Source of the DNA: Akkermansiaceae bacterium
Lineage (GTDB): Bacteria > Verrucomicrobiota > Verrucomicrobiia > Verrucomicrobiales > Akkermansiaceae
Length of the DNA stretch: 64,000 nucleotides
Reading direction: 5' to 3'
Assembly (NCBI GenBank): GCA_025363295.1
Contig: JANYEC010000085.1
Location: 1 to 64,000, forward strand
Within the stretch, counting starts at the first letter, position 1, and every line of letters begins with the position of its first letter. Shown piece after piece: positions 32,734 to 42,124 of the stretch. A program made the translations under genes and the position numbers. Below the pieces are notes generated by a model. That model made no database searches, was not told the origin of the DNA, and saw nothing but the letters and a program-made list of their open reading frames with translations.

Positions 32734-33909
32734 TTATGGATCGAGCCGGTGAACCAGGCGGACGTAGTCGGTTTCTCCCGTGAATGCCTCGCGGTTCTCG
32801 GCCATACAGCGGGTCTTAAGCGTTTGCCAGTCCGATTGAGAAAGCGTTTCAAAGAAGTGAAACAAACTTTCATCAAGCGGCTCGGCAAAGGTCCAGCCTA
32901 ACTCGTGCTGTTCGATCCATCGACCGGTTTCAGTGTTTCTAGCAGAAATTACCGGGACACCGAAACAGCCGCCTTCATAAATCCGGTTAGGCAATAACCA
33001 TGCAGAGTTACCGTTAGGATCGCTCATATCGAAAGCCCAGTTGAAGTCGATCCCAGCATACATTTCTGCGAGATCGTCCGGGTAAGTGTAGGGGCCAAGA
33101 AATTGGAAGTTGGACAGAGTTCCTAACAATGTATCAAAATCATCAGCTATGGTTCCTGCGGGATAACCACGCAGCACGAAGCGCACCCGGTCGCCTAACT
33201 TCAGTGCGAGAGCGTGCATAATTTCGAGACTGCGCTCGCAGCGTAGTGCGCCGAAACACCCGATCACCCACGGCCTCCCTGATGCGATGGGACCGGTGTC
33301 CTCTATGATTGCGGGCGGGAGTCGATGACTGGGATAGACTTTATTTTCTAGCAGAAAAACTTCTCCCGTGTAGCCTTGGATTGGTTCGAAGTAGTTTCTG
33401 ATAAATCCCGGAGAAGTAGTAACTAACAATGAGGTGCGCTTGAGCACGAAACGCTCGATGCTGCGGAGAATTTTAGAAATGATACCACTCCCTGTCATGG
33501 CAGGTTGGATGTCAGCAAGTTCGAGCACCAGCGGCACACGGCGACCCGCGAAAAATCGACCTAGCAGCGCGAGCAACGCGTTGTCGGTGTTGACAACGTA
33601 GAGGGTGGAACACTTTCCCAAGCGCTGTCGATGCTTCCACAGGATACCCACACATTTCGCAAAAACTAACAGGCGTTGGAAATAGCGACGGTTGTAGGTC
33701 GTGCCGAGATGAATGTTTTCCCAGGTGGGAGGGACATCCGCCTTGTCGCGGACGCGGTGGAAGGTGAAACCGATGACTTTTTTGCCCTGCGCTTGGAGCG
33801 CTGCGATCCGCTTCATCACCCGAGCATCGCCGCGTTCGTGGGCGAAGAAGGCGATGGGTGAGGGCTCGTGGGCTGACATACCGGATAAAACGAAAGTCCG
33901 CGTCAGCAA
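32734..33909 (-). CDS. Glycosyltransferase (GT4/GT1-like)
   Basis: VPLVLELADIQPAM, TTSPGFIRNYF, GCFGALRCERSLEIMHALALKLGDRVRFVLRG, NRIYEGGCFGVPVISA. Confidence 0.85.
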   Translation of the reverse strand: MLTRTFVLSGMSAHEPSPIAFFAHERGDARVMKRIAALQAQGKKVIGFTFHRVRDKADVPPTWENIHLGTTYNRRYFQRLLVFAKCVGILWKHRQRLGKCSTLYVVNTDNALLALLGRFFAGRRVPLVLELADIQPAMTGSGIISKILRSIERFVLKRTSLLVTTSPGFIRNYFEPIQGYTGEVFLLENKVYPSHRLPPAIIEDTGPIASGRPWVIGCFGALRCERSLEIMHALALKLGDRVRFVLRGYPAGTIADDFDTLLGTLSNFQFLGPYTYPDDLAEMYAGIDFNWAFDMSDPNGNSAWLLPNRIYEGGCFGVPVISARNTETGRWIEQHELGWTFAEPLDESLFHFFETLSQSDWQTLKTRCMAENREAFTGETDYVRLVHRLDP

Positions 33910-34038
33910 ATGAGTGGCAACGACCTGTGGGTCATTTCTTCATGCTGCCTTAGGTGAGAAGAAACAATAAGGTCCCTGCTCCTTATTTGGCAAGCGCCAC
34001 AGCCGTGGCATTCCCGCCTAGCGGAAATGCAAAGTCGC

Positions 34039-34251
34039 TTAATCCGCCAGCCCCCTCGCGTAAACATCCTGCTCGGTGAAAACGATCATCATCGGTCGGC
34101 AGCAAATTTCGCAATCATAGTCCACTTCAGTCGGCATCTCACCGGGATGCGGGACGACCACTTCGAAGACTTCGAAACAAGTCGGGCAGGTGACGCTGGC
34201 GTAATCCATGAGACAGTCTCGCACCGTGAGAGGACTTTTCCAAGCCTGCAT
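34039..34251 (-). CDS. CPXCG-motif cysteine-rich small protein
   Basis: VTCPTCFEVFEVVVPHPGEMPTEVDYDCEICCRPMMI. Confidence 0.8.
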   Translation of the reverse strand: MQAWKSPLTVRDCLMDYASVTCPTCFEVFEVVVPHPGEMPTEVDYDCEICCRPMMIVFTEQDVYARGLAD

Positions 34252-34302
34252 GTCAATTCAGTAAGCTTGCAAGCACTGCCTGCCCTGCCATTCTGAGCGC
34301 GG

Positions 34303-34650
34303 ATGAGCGAGAAGACATTGTTCGAAAAAATCTGCGACAAGGAAATTCCGGCGAAGATCGTTTATGAAGATGAGCGCTGCATCGCATTTCGCGACATTTC
34401 TCCGCAGGCTCCGGTGCATATCCTAATCATTCCGCGCAAACCGATTCCTCGGGTGGTGCTGGCCACGACGGAGGATGAAGCCCTGCTAGGTCACCTGCTA
34501 CTCACCGCCGGAAAAGTTGCCCGCAGCGAGGGCATGGCGGAATCCGGTTTCAGGCTGGTCATCAATAACGGGCCGGACGGCGGCGAGGCAGTGCCGCATT
34601 TGCATGTGCATTTGCTAGGCGGGCGTCAAATGGAATGGCCACCCGGTTAG
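34303..34650 (+). CDS. HIT family (HinT-like) protein
   Basis: FEKICDKEIPAKIVYEDERCIAFRDISPQAPVHILIIPRKPI; HLHVHLLGGRQMEWPPG. Confidence 0.95.
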   Translation: MSEKTLFEKICDKEIPAKIVYEDERCIAFRDISPQAPVHILIIPRKPIPRVVLATTEDEALLGHLLLTAGKVARSEGMAESGFRLVINNGPDGGEAVPHLHVHLLGGRQMEWPPG

Positions 34651-34663
34651 ATTCCCCCCCTGT

Positions 34664-35323
34664 ATGAAACTCCGATTTTTCCCATTTTTCTCGGCCTTGC
34701 TCATGGCTGGCCCTTCGTGCGCCGCTAGTCCTCCGGCAGCCCGAACAGGCCAACGGGTGGTTCTGGTGCATGGATTTCTGGAAACCGGTAACACATTCAA
34801 AATGCTCAAGGAACGTCTCGAAAAACGCGGCATTGAATGCTTCGTGCCGCGCCTCAATCCGAGCGATGGCCGCGGCGGATTAGAGACACTTGCACTCCAT
34901 CTGAAGCATGACATCGACGCGAAATTCGGCCCCGAAGATCCCATCAGCATCGTCGCCTTCAGCATGGGCGGGGTGATCAGCCGCCAATATTTACAAGTGC
35001 TCGGTGGAGCGGCGCGTTGCCAGAAGTTCATCACCATTTCCTCACCCCATCACGGCACGAACGCTGCCTGGCTTTACCCAACGAAAGGTGTTGAGGAAAT
35101 GCGTCCCGGCAGCGAGTTTCTAGCAAATTTAGAACGCACCCAGGGCGCACTTGGGGATATGCCCGTGACCTCCTATCGAACGCCGCTGGACTTGATCATC
35201 CTGCCTCCCAGTAACTCGGTCTGGAGTCGCGCAGAAAATCTAGCAGTTCCAGCACTGCTGCATCCGCTGATGCTAACGGACACACGCGTGATCGATGGCG
35301 TGGAGCAGCGTTTGGTAAAATGA
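34664..35323 (+). CDS. Alpha/beta hydrolase (lipase-like), secreted
   Basis: VVLVHGFLETGNTFKML, AFSMGGVISRQYLQ, ISSPHHGT. Confidence 0.85.
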   Translation: MKLRFFPFFSALLMAGPSCAASPPAARTGQRVVLVHGFLETGNTFKMLKERLEKRGIECFVPRLNPSDGRGGLETLALHLKHDIDAKFGPEDPISIVAFSMGGVISRQYLQVLGGAARCQKFITISSPHHGTNAAWLYPTKGVEEMRPGSEFLANLERTQGALGDMPVTSYRTPLDLIILPPSNSVWSRAENLAVPALLHPLMLTDTRVIDGVEQRLVK

Positions 35324-35358
35324 AAATCCCGTGCCTCACGAGGGAAGCACGGGATTTT
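35323..35358. terminator. Bidirectional intrinsic terminator between hydrolase and rlpA
   Basis: aaaatcccgtgc...gcacgggatttt, perfect 12-bp stem, between convergent genes. Confidence 0.8.
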
Positions 35359-35383
35359 CGGGTTAGGAGGGGAGTCGGAAGGT

Positions 35384-35833
35384 TCAGTTGCCTTCCGTCG
35401 CGATTTTACCGAGCACTTCCACTCGGACGGCAGTGACGCCGCTGTGTACAAAACCGAGTCGCTCCGCAGAGCCAATGGTAACGTCGATGATGCGTCCTTT
35501 GACATAAGGACCGCGATCGGTGATCGTCACCACTTCGGATTTGCCATTCGCCTCATTGGTCACGCGCACCTTCGTTCCCATGGGGAGCGTTTTGTGAGCG
35601 GCCGTGAAGGCAGTGTTCGAGAGGCGTTCGCCACTGGCGGTGCGCGTTCCATAATTGGTCGCGACAGAATACCAGGAGGCTTTGCCAAGTTGTGTGGACC
35701 GCACCGCATATTGCGGATCGTCCGGGTTGTTTCGATGGTTTGTGTTAGCATTCCCAGTTGACGCGCAACTGGGAACAAGGATGACGCCGGCGATTGCCAG
35801 GGCCACGGATCTTAGTTTCCGGGTCATGTTCAT
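35384..35833 (-). CDS. rlpA: RlpA-like septal ring protein, lipoprotein
   Basis: Lipobox LVPSC; GKASWYSVATNYGTRTASGERLSNTAFTAAHKTLPMGTKVRVTN; ITDRGPYVKGRIIDVT. Start moved to MNMTRK. Confidence 0.9.
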   Translation of the reverse strand: MNMTRKLRSVALAIAGVILVPSCASTGNANTNHRNNPDDPQYAVRSTQLGKASWYSVATNYGTRTASGERLSNTAFTAAHKTLPMGTKVRVTNEANGKSEVVTITDRGPYVKGRIIDVTIGSAERLGFVHSGVTAVRVEVLGKIATEGN

Positions 35834-36105
35834 CGTGTTTAGTCCCCTTTGGGGCGCGGCTGGCATAAGCGCTTCAGAATGTGGAAACAAGACAAAAATG
35901 CCGACTACAAATGGAGGATAAAACCCCCAAAACACGGGAGATAAATGGTAAGTATTACGGATATCCTTACTAAAAAAACTTAATTTTTGGGTCCAATTTG
36001 GACGGATTTCCAAGAATTCCTCGCCGCCGAGTCGTGACCCGCCAAGGGCAAAATCTTCATGGATAATTTCGCTAACTTGGCGGCTAGTATTGACGCCTTC
36101 CTCAA

Positions 36106-37023
36106 TTAGCCATCTGTGAAGTAATCGGAATCGATCCTCTTCACTTCATAGTTCGAAGCGGTCGCCACTCCCACCCCATGGTCGAACATCAACTTCGTGA
36201 GGCGTGCTCCATCAATCAAGATGATCTTGCTCTCAATCCGAGACGTGTAATCGACGGCCTCCCCAGTGAATGTCGATGTCGTGATAAAAATTCCTTTCCT
36301 CGCTCTCTGGCCCTGAAGAGCTCCAGCAAATTTCTGAATTTCAGGGCGCCCAACAGTTCCTTCCCAGCGCTTCGCTTGCAAATAGATGATATCTAGCCCT
36401 AGAGGATCTTCCTTAATAATACCATCGATTCCCTCATCACCTGAACGTCCAAGCGCCTCACCCGCATCTTTGCGGCTGCCTCCGTACCCCATTCTTACCA
36501 CTAAATCTACCACCACCCGCTCAAGGAACTCTGGTGGAGAACTTTTGATCTGAGCTAGGAGCTCACTCTCAATCTGTCTCCGAACCTGCACATACGCATT
36601 CTCTAGCAATTCTTCGGGCGTCTGAGAGTCTTGGATTCCCAGCTCAGGAGAGTCGATCTCTTCTTCGCCAGGGGTTTTGCGACGGTTGCGGAATTCTCGA
36701 TACTCTTCATAACCATTGAGGACACGCAGGTCGATTCGCTCGGGGTGTGTCCGTAACGACTCATGCCCTCGATCTGTGATCATTGAGACCCCTCTACGAG
36801 GCGCTGTGAGTAAGCCCGCTTGAGTAATGTGGGACTTCGCCCAGCCAATGCGGTTATCGAATAGGCGGGCACCGCCACTGGGTAACAGCTCGCGGCGTTC
36901 ATCGTCCGCCAGACCAAACTGGTAAGCGAGTTGAGCTACTAAATCGCGATTGAGGTGCTCTTTCCCATCAGCATGTGCTTCTAAAAGGGGCCGCATCAGA
37001 GACTGAAAATCGGGTATCGGCAT
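36106..37023 (-). CDS. mrr: Mrr-type restriction endonuclease (putative type IV)
   Basis: Winged-helix N-term; RGHESLRTHPERIDLRVL; catalytic GDEGIDGIIKEDPLGLDIIYLQAKRW; GIFITTSTFTGEAVDY. Confidence 0.93.
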   Translation of the reverse strand: MPIPDFQSLMRPLLEAHADGKEHLNRDLVAQLAYQFGLADDERRELLPSGGARLFDNRIGWAKSHITQAGLLTAPRRGVSMITDRGHESLRTHPERIDLRVLNGYEEYREFRNRRKTPGEEEIDSPELGIQDSQTPEELLENAYVQVRRQIESELLAQIKSSPPEFLERVVVDLVVRMGYGGSRKDAGEALGRSGDEGIDGIIKEDPLGLDIIYLQAKRWEGTVGRPEIQKFAGALQGQRARKGIFITTSTFTGEAVDYTSRIESKIILIDGARLTKLMFDHGVGVATASNYEVKRIDSDYFTDG

Positions 37024-37185
37024 GATTGGTTCTATATTCGACTAACAGTTTATTTCCCCCCCAAGAATGTGCATACATTCCAGTGGAGACGCAATTCTAA
37101 TCCAATATTGAAATCCTGCGGATCATCCACAGATCACTTTTTAGGATTTCCCATCAGCCTCTTGCTTGCGTAAACTCCACGCGAG

Positions 37186-37707
37186 ATGTCTGACTCCCTC
37201 CGTTCTGCGATCCGTAATGTGGTTGATTTTCCGAAACCGGGGATCATTTTCAAGGACATCACACCGATCCTTAGCAACGGTGCCCTTTTCCGCGAGTCCA
37301 TCGACCTGCTTTGCGCGACGGCCGGAGGGGTAAAAATCGACAAAGTGGTGGGCATCGATGCGCGCGGTTTCATTTTCGCGGCCGCCGTGGCCGATCGTTT
37401 GGGGGCGGGCTTCATTCCGGTGAGGAAAAAAGGAAAGTTGCCGTGGCAAACGTTAGAAGCATCCTACTCGCTCGAATATGGCGATTCTATTGTCCAACTT
37501 CATAAAGACGCGATCCAACCCGGCGAATCCATTTTGCTAGTGGATGACCTGCTCGCCACCGGAGGAACTGCCGCCGCCGCCGTGCAACTGCTAGAAGAAC
37601 TCGGTGCAAATCTCATCGGCATTTCAGTACTCATCGAACTGTGCTTCCTGAATGGCCGGGAAAAACTCAGCCCCCACACGGTCCATTCCATTTTAACCTA
37701 CGAGTGA
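37186..37707 (+). CDS. apt: Adenine phosphoribosyltransferase
   Basis: RNVVDFPKPGIIFKDITPIL, DARGFIFAAAVADRL, VLIVDD-like ILLVDDLLATGGTAAAAVQLL. Confidence 0.95.
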   Translation: MSDSLRSAIRNVVDFPKPGIIFKDITPILSNGALFRESIDLLCATAGGVKIDKVVGIDARGFIFAAAVADRLGAGFIPVRKKGKLPWQTLEASYSLEYGDSIVQLHKDAIQPGESILLVDDLLATGGTAAAAVQLLEELGANLIGISVLIELCFLNGREKLSPHTVHSILTYE

Positions 37708-37802
37708 TTACATGATTCGCATTGATCATTCTCCCACCGCTTTTTCATATCCTTTAGTCTTCTCTACTCACTAATTATTACTCACTTTAATTTCACACCA
37801 CG

Positions 37803-39356
37803 ATGTCCTGGCCATCCTACAATCAAAGTCTCGTCCGCTACCCCCAACACGGATTCTCACTCGATCTATCTCTGATGGACATCGAGCCTACTTATGTCGC
37901 CGCGCTGGCACCGAAAATCGCCAAGGCCTTTGCCGACATGGGAGCCGTTGAGTCCGGGGCGATCGCGAACCCCGATGAAGGGCGCATGGTCGGCCACTAT
38001 TGGCTGCGAAATGCTGATCTCGCACCGACCGAAGAAATCAAAAAATCGATCACCGAGCCTCTCTCGGCGCTCAAGCATTTTGCGGAAAAAATCCACACAG
38101 GAACCATCCACCCACCGAAGGGCGGAAGCTTTAAACAAGTTCTGCTGATTGGCATCGGCGGGTCGGCGCTCGGCCCACAACTCGTGTGTGAGGCTATTGG
38201 CCAGAACGCACGGCTGCCGCTTTACTTTTTCGATAACACCGATCCTGCCGGCATGGACAGCGTGATTGCTAGACTTTCAAAAATCGGTCTCGATAAAACC
38301 CTCGTGCTCGTCATTTCAAAATCCGGCGGCACTGCCGAAACCCGCAACGGCATGCTCGAAGCCAAGGCCGCCTTTGAGGCCGCGGGCCTCGACTTCGGCC
38401 GCCATACTGCTGCCGTCACTGGCACGGGATCCAAGCTCGATCAATACGCCGCCGAACATCATTTCATCGCCACCTTTCCGATGGAAGATTGGGTGGGTGG
38501 GCGCACTTCCGTGCTCTCCACCGTCGGCCTTGTGCCCGCCGCACTGCAAGGCCTCGATATCGATGCCCTGCTCGCCGGTGCCGCTGCGATGGATGTGGAA
38601 ACACGCAAACAGGACGCCGCCAAAAACGCAGCCATGCAGCTCGCCATCGCTTGGCATAGCGCGACGAACGGCAAGGGTGAAAAGGACATGGTCGTGCTGC
38701 CCTACAAGGATTCGCTCGTGCTGTTTTCCAAATACCTCCAACAGTTAGTAATGGAGTCGTTAGGCAAGGAACATGATCTCGATGGCAAGGTCGTGAACCA
38801 AGGGATCGCCGTTTACGGCAACAAAGGCTCCACCGATCAACATGCCTACGTCCAACAACTCCGCGACGGGGTGAACAATTTTTTCGCCACTTTCATCGAA
38901 GTGAGAAAAGGCCGTAGTGGCCACAGCATCGAAGTCGATCCCGGCACCACCACTGCGGACTACCTACAGGGTTTCCTGCGCGGCACCCGCAAAGCGCTGC
39001 ACGATTCCGGGCGCAAGTCCGTCACGATCTCCATCCCTGAAGTCACGCCTTTCCAACTCGGTCTGCTCATTGCACTCTTCGAACGCACTGTTTCGTTCTA
39101 CGCCTCACTGGTTAACATCAATGCCTATCACCAACCCGGTGTGGAAGCAGGGAAAAAAGCCGCAGGTGCATTTATCGAAACTCTCACCAAAGTCCGCGGC
39201 CACCTCACTGCCTCCGCGAAAACGGCCGAGGCCGTGGCCACAGAAATCGATGCCGATCCAGAGGACGTCTATCACTGCCTTACCCATCTATCAGCAAACG
39301 GCGAGGTCCAGATCTCTATCGGAAAAACTCCAGCAGAGGATCAATTCAGACTCTGA
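37803..39356 (+). CDS. pgi: Glucose-6-phosphate isomerase
   Basis: IGIGGSALGPQLVCEAI, VISKSGGTAETRNGM, GGRTSVLSTVGL, YGNKGSTDQHAYVQQL. Confidence 0.95.
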   Translation: MSWPSYNQSLVRYPQHGFSLDLSLMDIEPTYVAALAPKIAKAFADMGAVESGAIANPDEGRMVGHYWLRNADLAPTEEIKKSITEPLSALKHFAEKIHTGTIHPPKGGSFKQVLLIGIGGSALGPQLVCEAIGQNARLPLYFFDNTDPAGMDSVIARLSKIGLDKTLVLVISKSGGTAETRNGMLEAKAAFEAAGLDFGRHTAAVTGTGSKLDQYAAEHHFIATFPMEDWVGGRTSVLSTVGLVPAALQGLDIDALLAGAAAMDVETRKQDAAKNAAMQLAIAWHSATNGKGEKDMVVLPYKDSLVLFSKYLQQLVMESLGKEHDLDGKVVNQGIAVYGNKGSTDQHAYVQQLRDGVNNFFATFIEVRKGRSGHSIEVDPGTTTADYLQGFLRGTRKALHDSGRKSVTISIPEVTPFQLGLLIALFERTVSFYASLVNINAYHQPGVEAGKKAAGAFIETLTKVRGHLTASAKTAEAVATEIDADPEDVYHCLTHLSANGEVQISIGKTPAEDQFRL

Positions 39357-39362
39357 GCCTGC

Positions 39363-40772
39363 TCACCAAGTGCTGGTATTTCTCAGCTCTTCGAGTTTCG
39401 AATCGTAAATATTGAACTCGATTCGACTGAAAGCGGCGATCTTGAAAACGGCGCTGCCAAAGTTTTGATTCGTTCCAACGAGCGTGCCATCGCCCACGGA
39501 TTCGAGGCGGAACACGATAGATGTCCCATCTGGGAACCAGCCGCGGACGTCACCATTCTCGCGCTTGCAAGTCTCCCTCGCAGAGGGTTTTAAGGCGATG
39601 GTTTTGAACCTTTCGACAGGCAACCTGATTTCTTTGAAGGGAGTCTTGATCGCAATCATGTCGCCAGCAATGGAAACAATCTCACCCACGAGGCTGTCCC
39701 CGTTGCGCAGCATCATCCGGCCCTTCGTCGGTTTTTCTTCGACCGGCGGCTTTTGATCCTCCTGCATTTCTTGCCCCCCAAATTGGCGAAAGCCAGCGGC
39801 GGGCTGGATCTCGGGCATTTCATCCACCACGCCATCCCAAACACCGACTTGAATGTTAGATAGCCGCACAGGTGAGGCATTGAGCGTGATGAAATGAATG
39901 CCGCGCCCGATGATATTTGCTGCAACATCCGCGTCCTTCCACACTGCGGTGCACTTGCCATCAATGAAGACCGCGATCTGTCCGGACTTCGAGCTCGCGT
40001 GGATTTCGATTTTCGCCATTTCATTTTCCTGAAGTGCAAACGCATTGGCAACGCGACCGAGGGCTAACTGATTCTTGCCGCTCTGGAGAAAAATCGAGCG
40101 CTGCTGGAATGTCATTGAATACCCGCTCTCCGGGGAATCCTGTTTGAGATCATTCGAAAAGAAATTCACTTTTAAAGCGAAGGTGCCCCGCCAAGCCGCC
40201 TCGAAAACAAGACGGCATTCATCAGGAAGATCACAATTTCTAGCAATCCCCCCGGCAGCAGTGGAGCGAAATGATGAGTCCCGATAAGTCCATGCAGGCG
40301 GCTCCTCGGTTTGTGTCCAGTCGCTCAGTCCTGTAGGTCCTTGATAGACTAACGCCATTTGCTCATCGATCTGGATGTTTGCAATATTGACCCGGCGGAA
40401 TTTCATCCGTCCGGCGAACCAAGTATCGAGCTCGACTGCATCGTCGGTGATAGATGCAAGCTGGCCGCGAATGGTGTCGCCTTTGTAACCCGCAGTATGA
40501 TCGCGATTGGTCAGTGTAATGGTGGCCTCATACTTCGCTTCGCTTTTCGGCTGGGCGGGAGAAAGTTTAAGTTCCACGACGTCCTTGAGAAAAAATGGTG
40601 CGGGCTTTTCCAAAATGGAAGAGTTCCACACCAAGCGCTCTGTCGTGAGAGACTCCAAAGAGCCGGAAAGTAAATCGTTGTTAGAAAAGCGCACCACGGC
40701 CCCCGCTTCATCCGCTGCGGAAGCGAGGGCGAGTGAGGCAGCCAGTGCAATGATCGGGATCACAGGTTTCAT
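39363..40772 (-). CDS. Secreted protein, paralog A
   Basis: Signal peptide PIIALAASLALASA; FSNNDLLSGSLESL; LVYQGPTGLSDWTQ; IEIHASSKSGQIAVFIDGKCTAVW. 4-nt ATGA overlap with the upstream gene. Confidence 0.85.
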   Translation of the reverse strand: MKPVIPIIALAASLALASAADEAGAVVRFSNNDLLSGSLESLTTERLVWNSSILEKPAPFFLKDVVELKLSPAQPKSEAKYEATITLTNRDHTAGYKGDTIRGQLASITDDAVELDTWFAGRMKFRRVNIANIQIDEQMALVYQGPTGLSDWTQTEEPPAWTYRDSSFRSTAAGGIARNCDLPDECRLVFEAAWRGTFALKVNFFSNDLKQDSPESGYSMTFQQRSIFLQSGKNQLALGRVANAFALQENEMAKIEIHASSKSGQIAVFIDGKCTAVWKDADVAANIIGRGIHFITLNASPVRLSNIQVGVWDGVVDEMPEIQPAAGFRQFGGQEMQEDQKPPVEEKPTKGRMMLRNGDSLVGEIVSIAGDMIAIKTPFKEIRLPVERFKTIALKPSARETCKRENGDVRGWFPDGTSIVFRLESVGDGTLVGTNQNFGSAVFKIAAFSRIEFNIYDSKLEELRNTSTW

Positions 40773-42124
40773 TTTTCAGGGGCTTCCTTGGGTTTCCGAT
40801 CTTGGCGCTGCAAGGCAGTGACACCCGCCCGCCGGATGTTCAGCAGACCTAGCAATGGATGCATTGCAGAAACCGTAGTTTCGGTGAACGAGCAGGACGA
40901 GACATGTAGCATTCCGTTAGCCTGCAAGCGGAGAACAAATGGGTGGAGAGCATCTGCTTGTTTCACCTCATCCCGTTTTGCAAAGAATACCGTGGAAACA
41001 TCCGATTCCTGAAGCTCTAACGGTGCTTCTTGAAAATCGCTCTTGAAAGAGAAAACTAAGCCCTCACCCGTCTTCTTAATATCCGTTAGTTTTCCTCCCC
41101 AGCGATCGTCATCACGGCTGATCATGCTGTCCATTTTAGGATCGCCCCGTTCCTCCGAGCGATGGCGGCCCCGGGAGTCATCAAGCTCAAGGATCTCGAT
41201 GCCGCGAATTTCCTGTTCTATCCCGTTATTGGCATTACTCACCAAACAGACACCATTGCCTTCGGGTGCGCCTTTGATTGGATCGATCCCGGCTCCCTCG
41301 GGTTCACCATTGAGGAAAAGATGCAAGCGGGAGGACTTCCGATCTACTCGAATTTCCACATCGAGTTTGCTCTCGGAAAATTGCTCCGGCGTGCGGTTAG
41401 AAAGGATCACGGTGGTGTAGCGGTTGCCTTGAGTGGATTCGCGTTTGAGCTCAATTCCCGCTCCTGCGAATTGCAGATAATATCGATCGGCGACTTCCCC
41501 TTTAGGCTTGAGCGGATCAGCGAAGTAGATCTGGAAATTCGGATTGCCCTGCCATTTCAGAGAGAATCGGAAGATGAACTGAGTGGGAGTGTTGAAATTT
41601 TTCGCAACATAAGCCGGGCCGTTAGCAACCAGCGCATTGTTTTCAAAACGCCAGTTCTTCTCCCCTTCGATATCGCTGGTCCACTCATCAATGTTCTTCG
41701 GGCCGGAATAGATAACCTTGCTCACTTGGACCCCTAACTGAAGCGCTTTCACCGCCCCACGTGGGATGACAAGGCGACCGGCATCCATCGTCATCACGGT
41801 GATCCCCTTCTCGTCTAAGCCCTCAATCTTAACGGGAAGCAGGTCACCATTGATGAGCTCCACGACAGCCCCCGGTGTGTCGGGTCGATCATGAGGTGGA
41901 CTGAACTCCACTTTTTCTAAAGCTGCAGATTTAAGCAAAACCGGCTCCGGAGACAACGTGGTGGAAAGCTCGACCACACCCGCTTCATTGATCGATCGGA
42001 TCGTCCCACTGAGACTCGCATCTCCGGATAATGCGATTTCATCCGCATGCACTGAGACAGCTGCGAACGGGACGAGAACCATGCACAACCAGGACCTCAA
42101 GTTAAAAATCCGCATTCCAATCAT
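40769..42124 (-). CDS. Secreted protein, paralog B
   Basis: Signal peptide; VIYSGPKNIDEWTSD; LDVEIRVDRKSSRLHLFLNGEPEG. Shared architecture with its neighbours. Confidence 0.85.
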   Translation of the reverse strand: MIGMRIFNLRSWLCMVLVPFAAVSVHADEIALSGDASLSGTIRSINEAGVVELSTTLSPEPVLLKSAALEKVEFSPPHDRPDTPGAVVELINGDLLPVKIEGLDEKGITVMTMDAGRLVIPRGAVKALQLGVQVSKVIYSGPKNIDEWTSDIEGEKNWRFENNALVANGPAYVAKNFNTPTQFIFRFSLKWQGNPNFQIYFADPLKPKGEVADRYYLQFAGAGIELKRESTQGNRYTTVILSNRTPEQFSESKLDVEIRVDRKSSRLHLFLNGEPEGAGIDPIKGAPEGNGVCLVSNANNGIEQEIRGIEILELDDSRGRHRSEERGDPKMDSMISRDDDRWGGKLTDIKKTGEGLVFSFKSDFQEAPLELQESDVSTVFFAKRDEVKQADALHPFVLRLQANGMLHVSSCSFTETTVSAMHPLLGLLNIRRAGVTALQRQDRKPKEAPEK

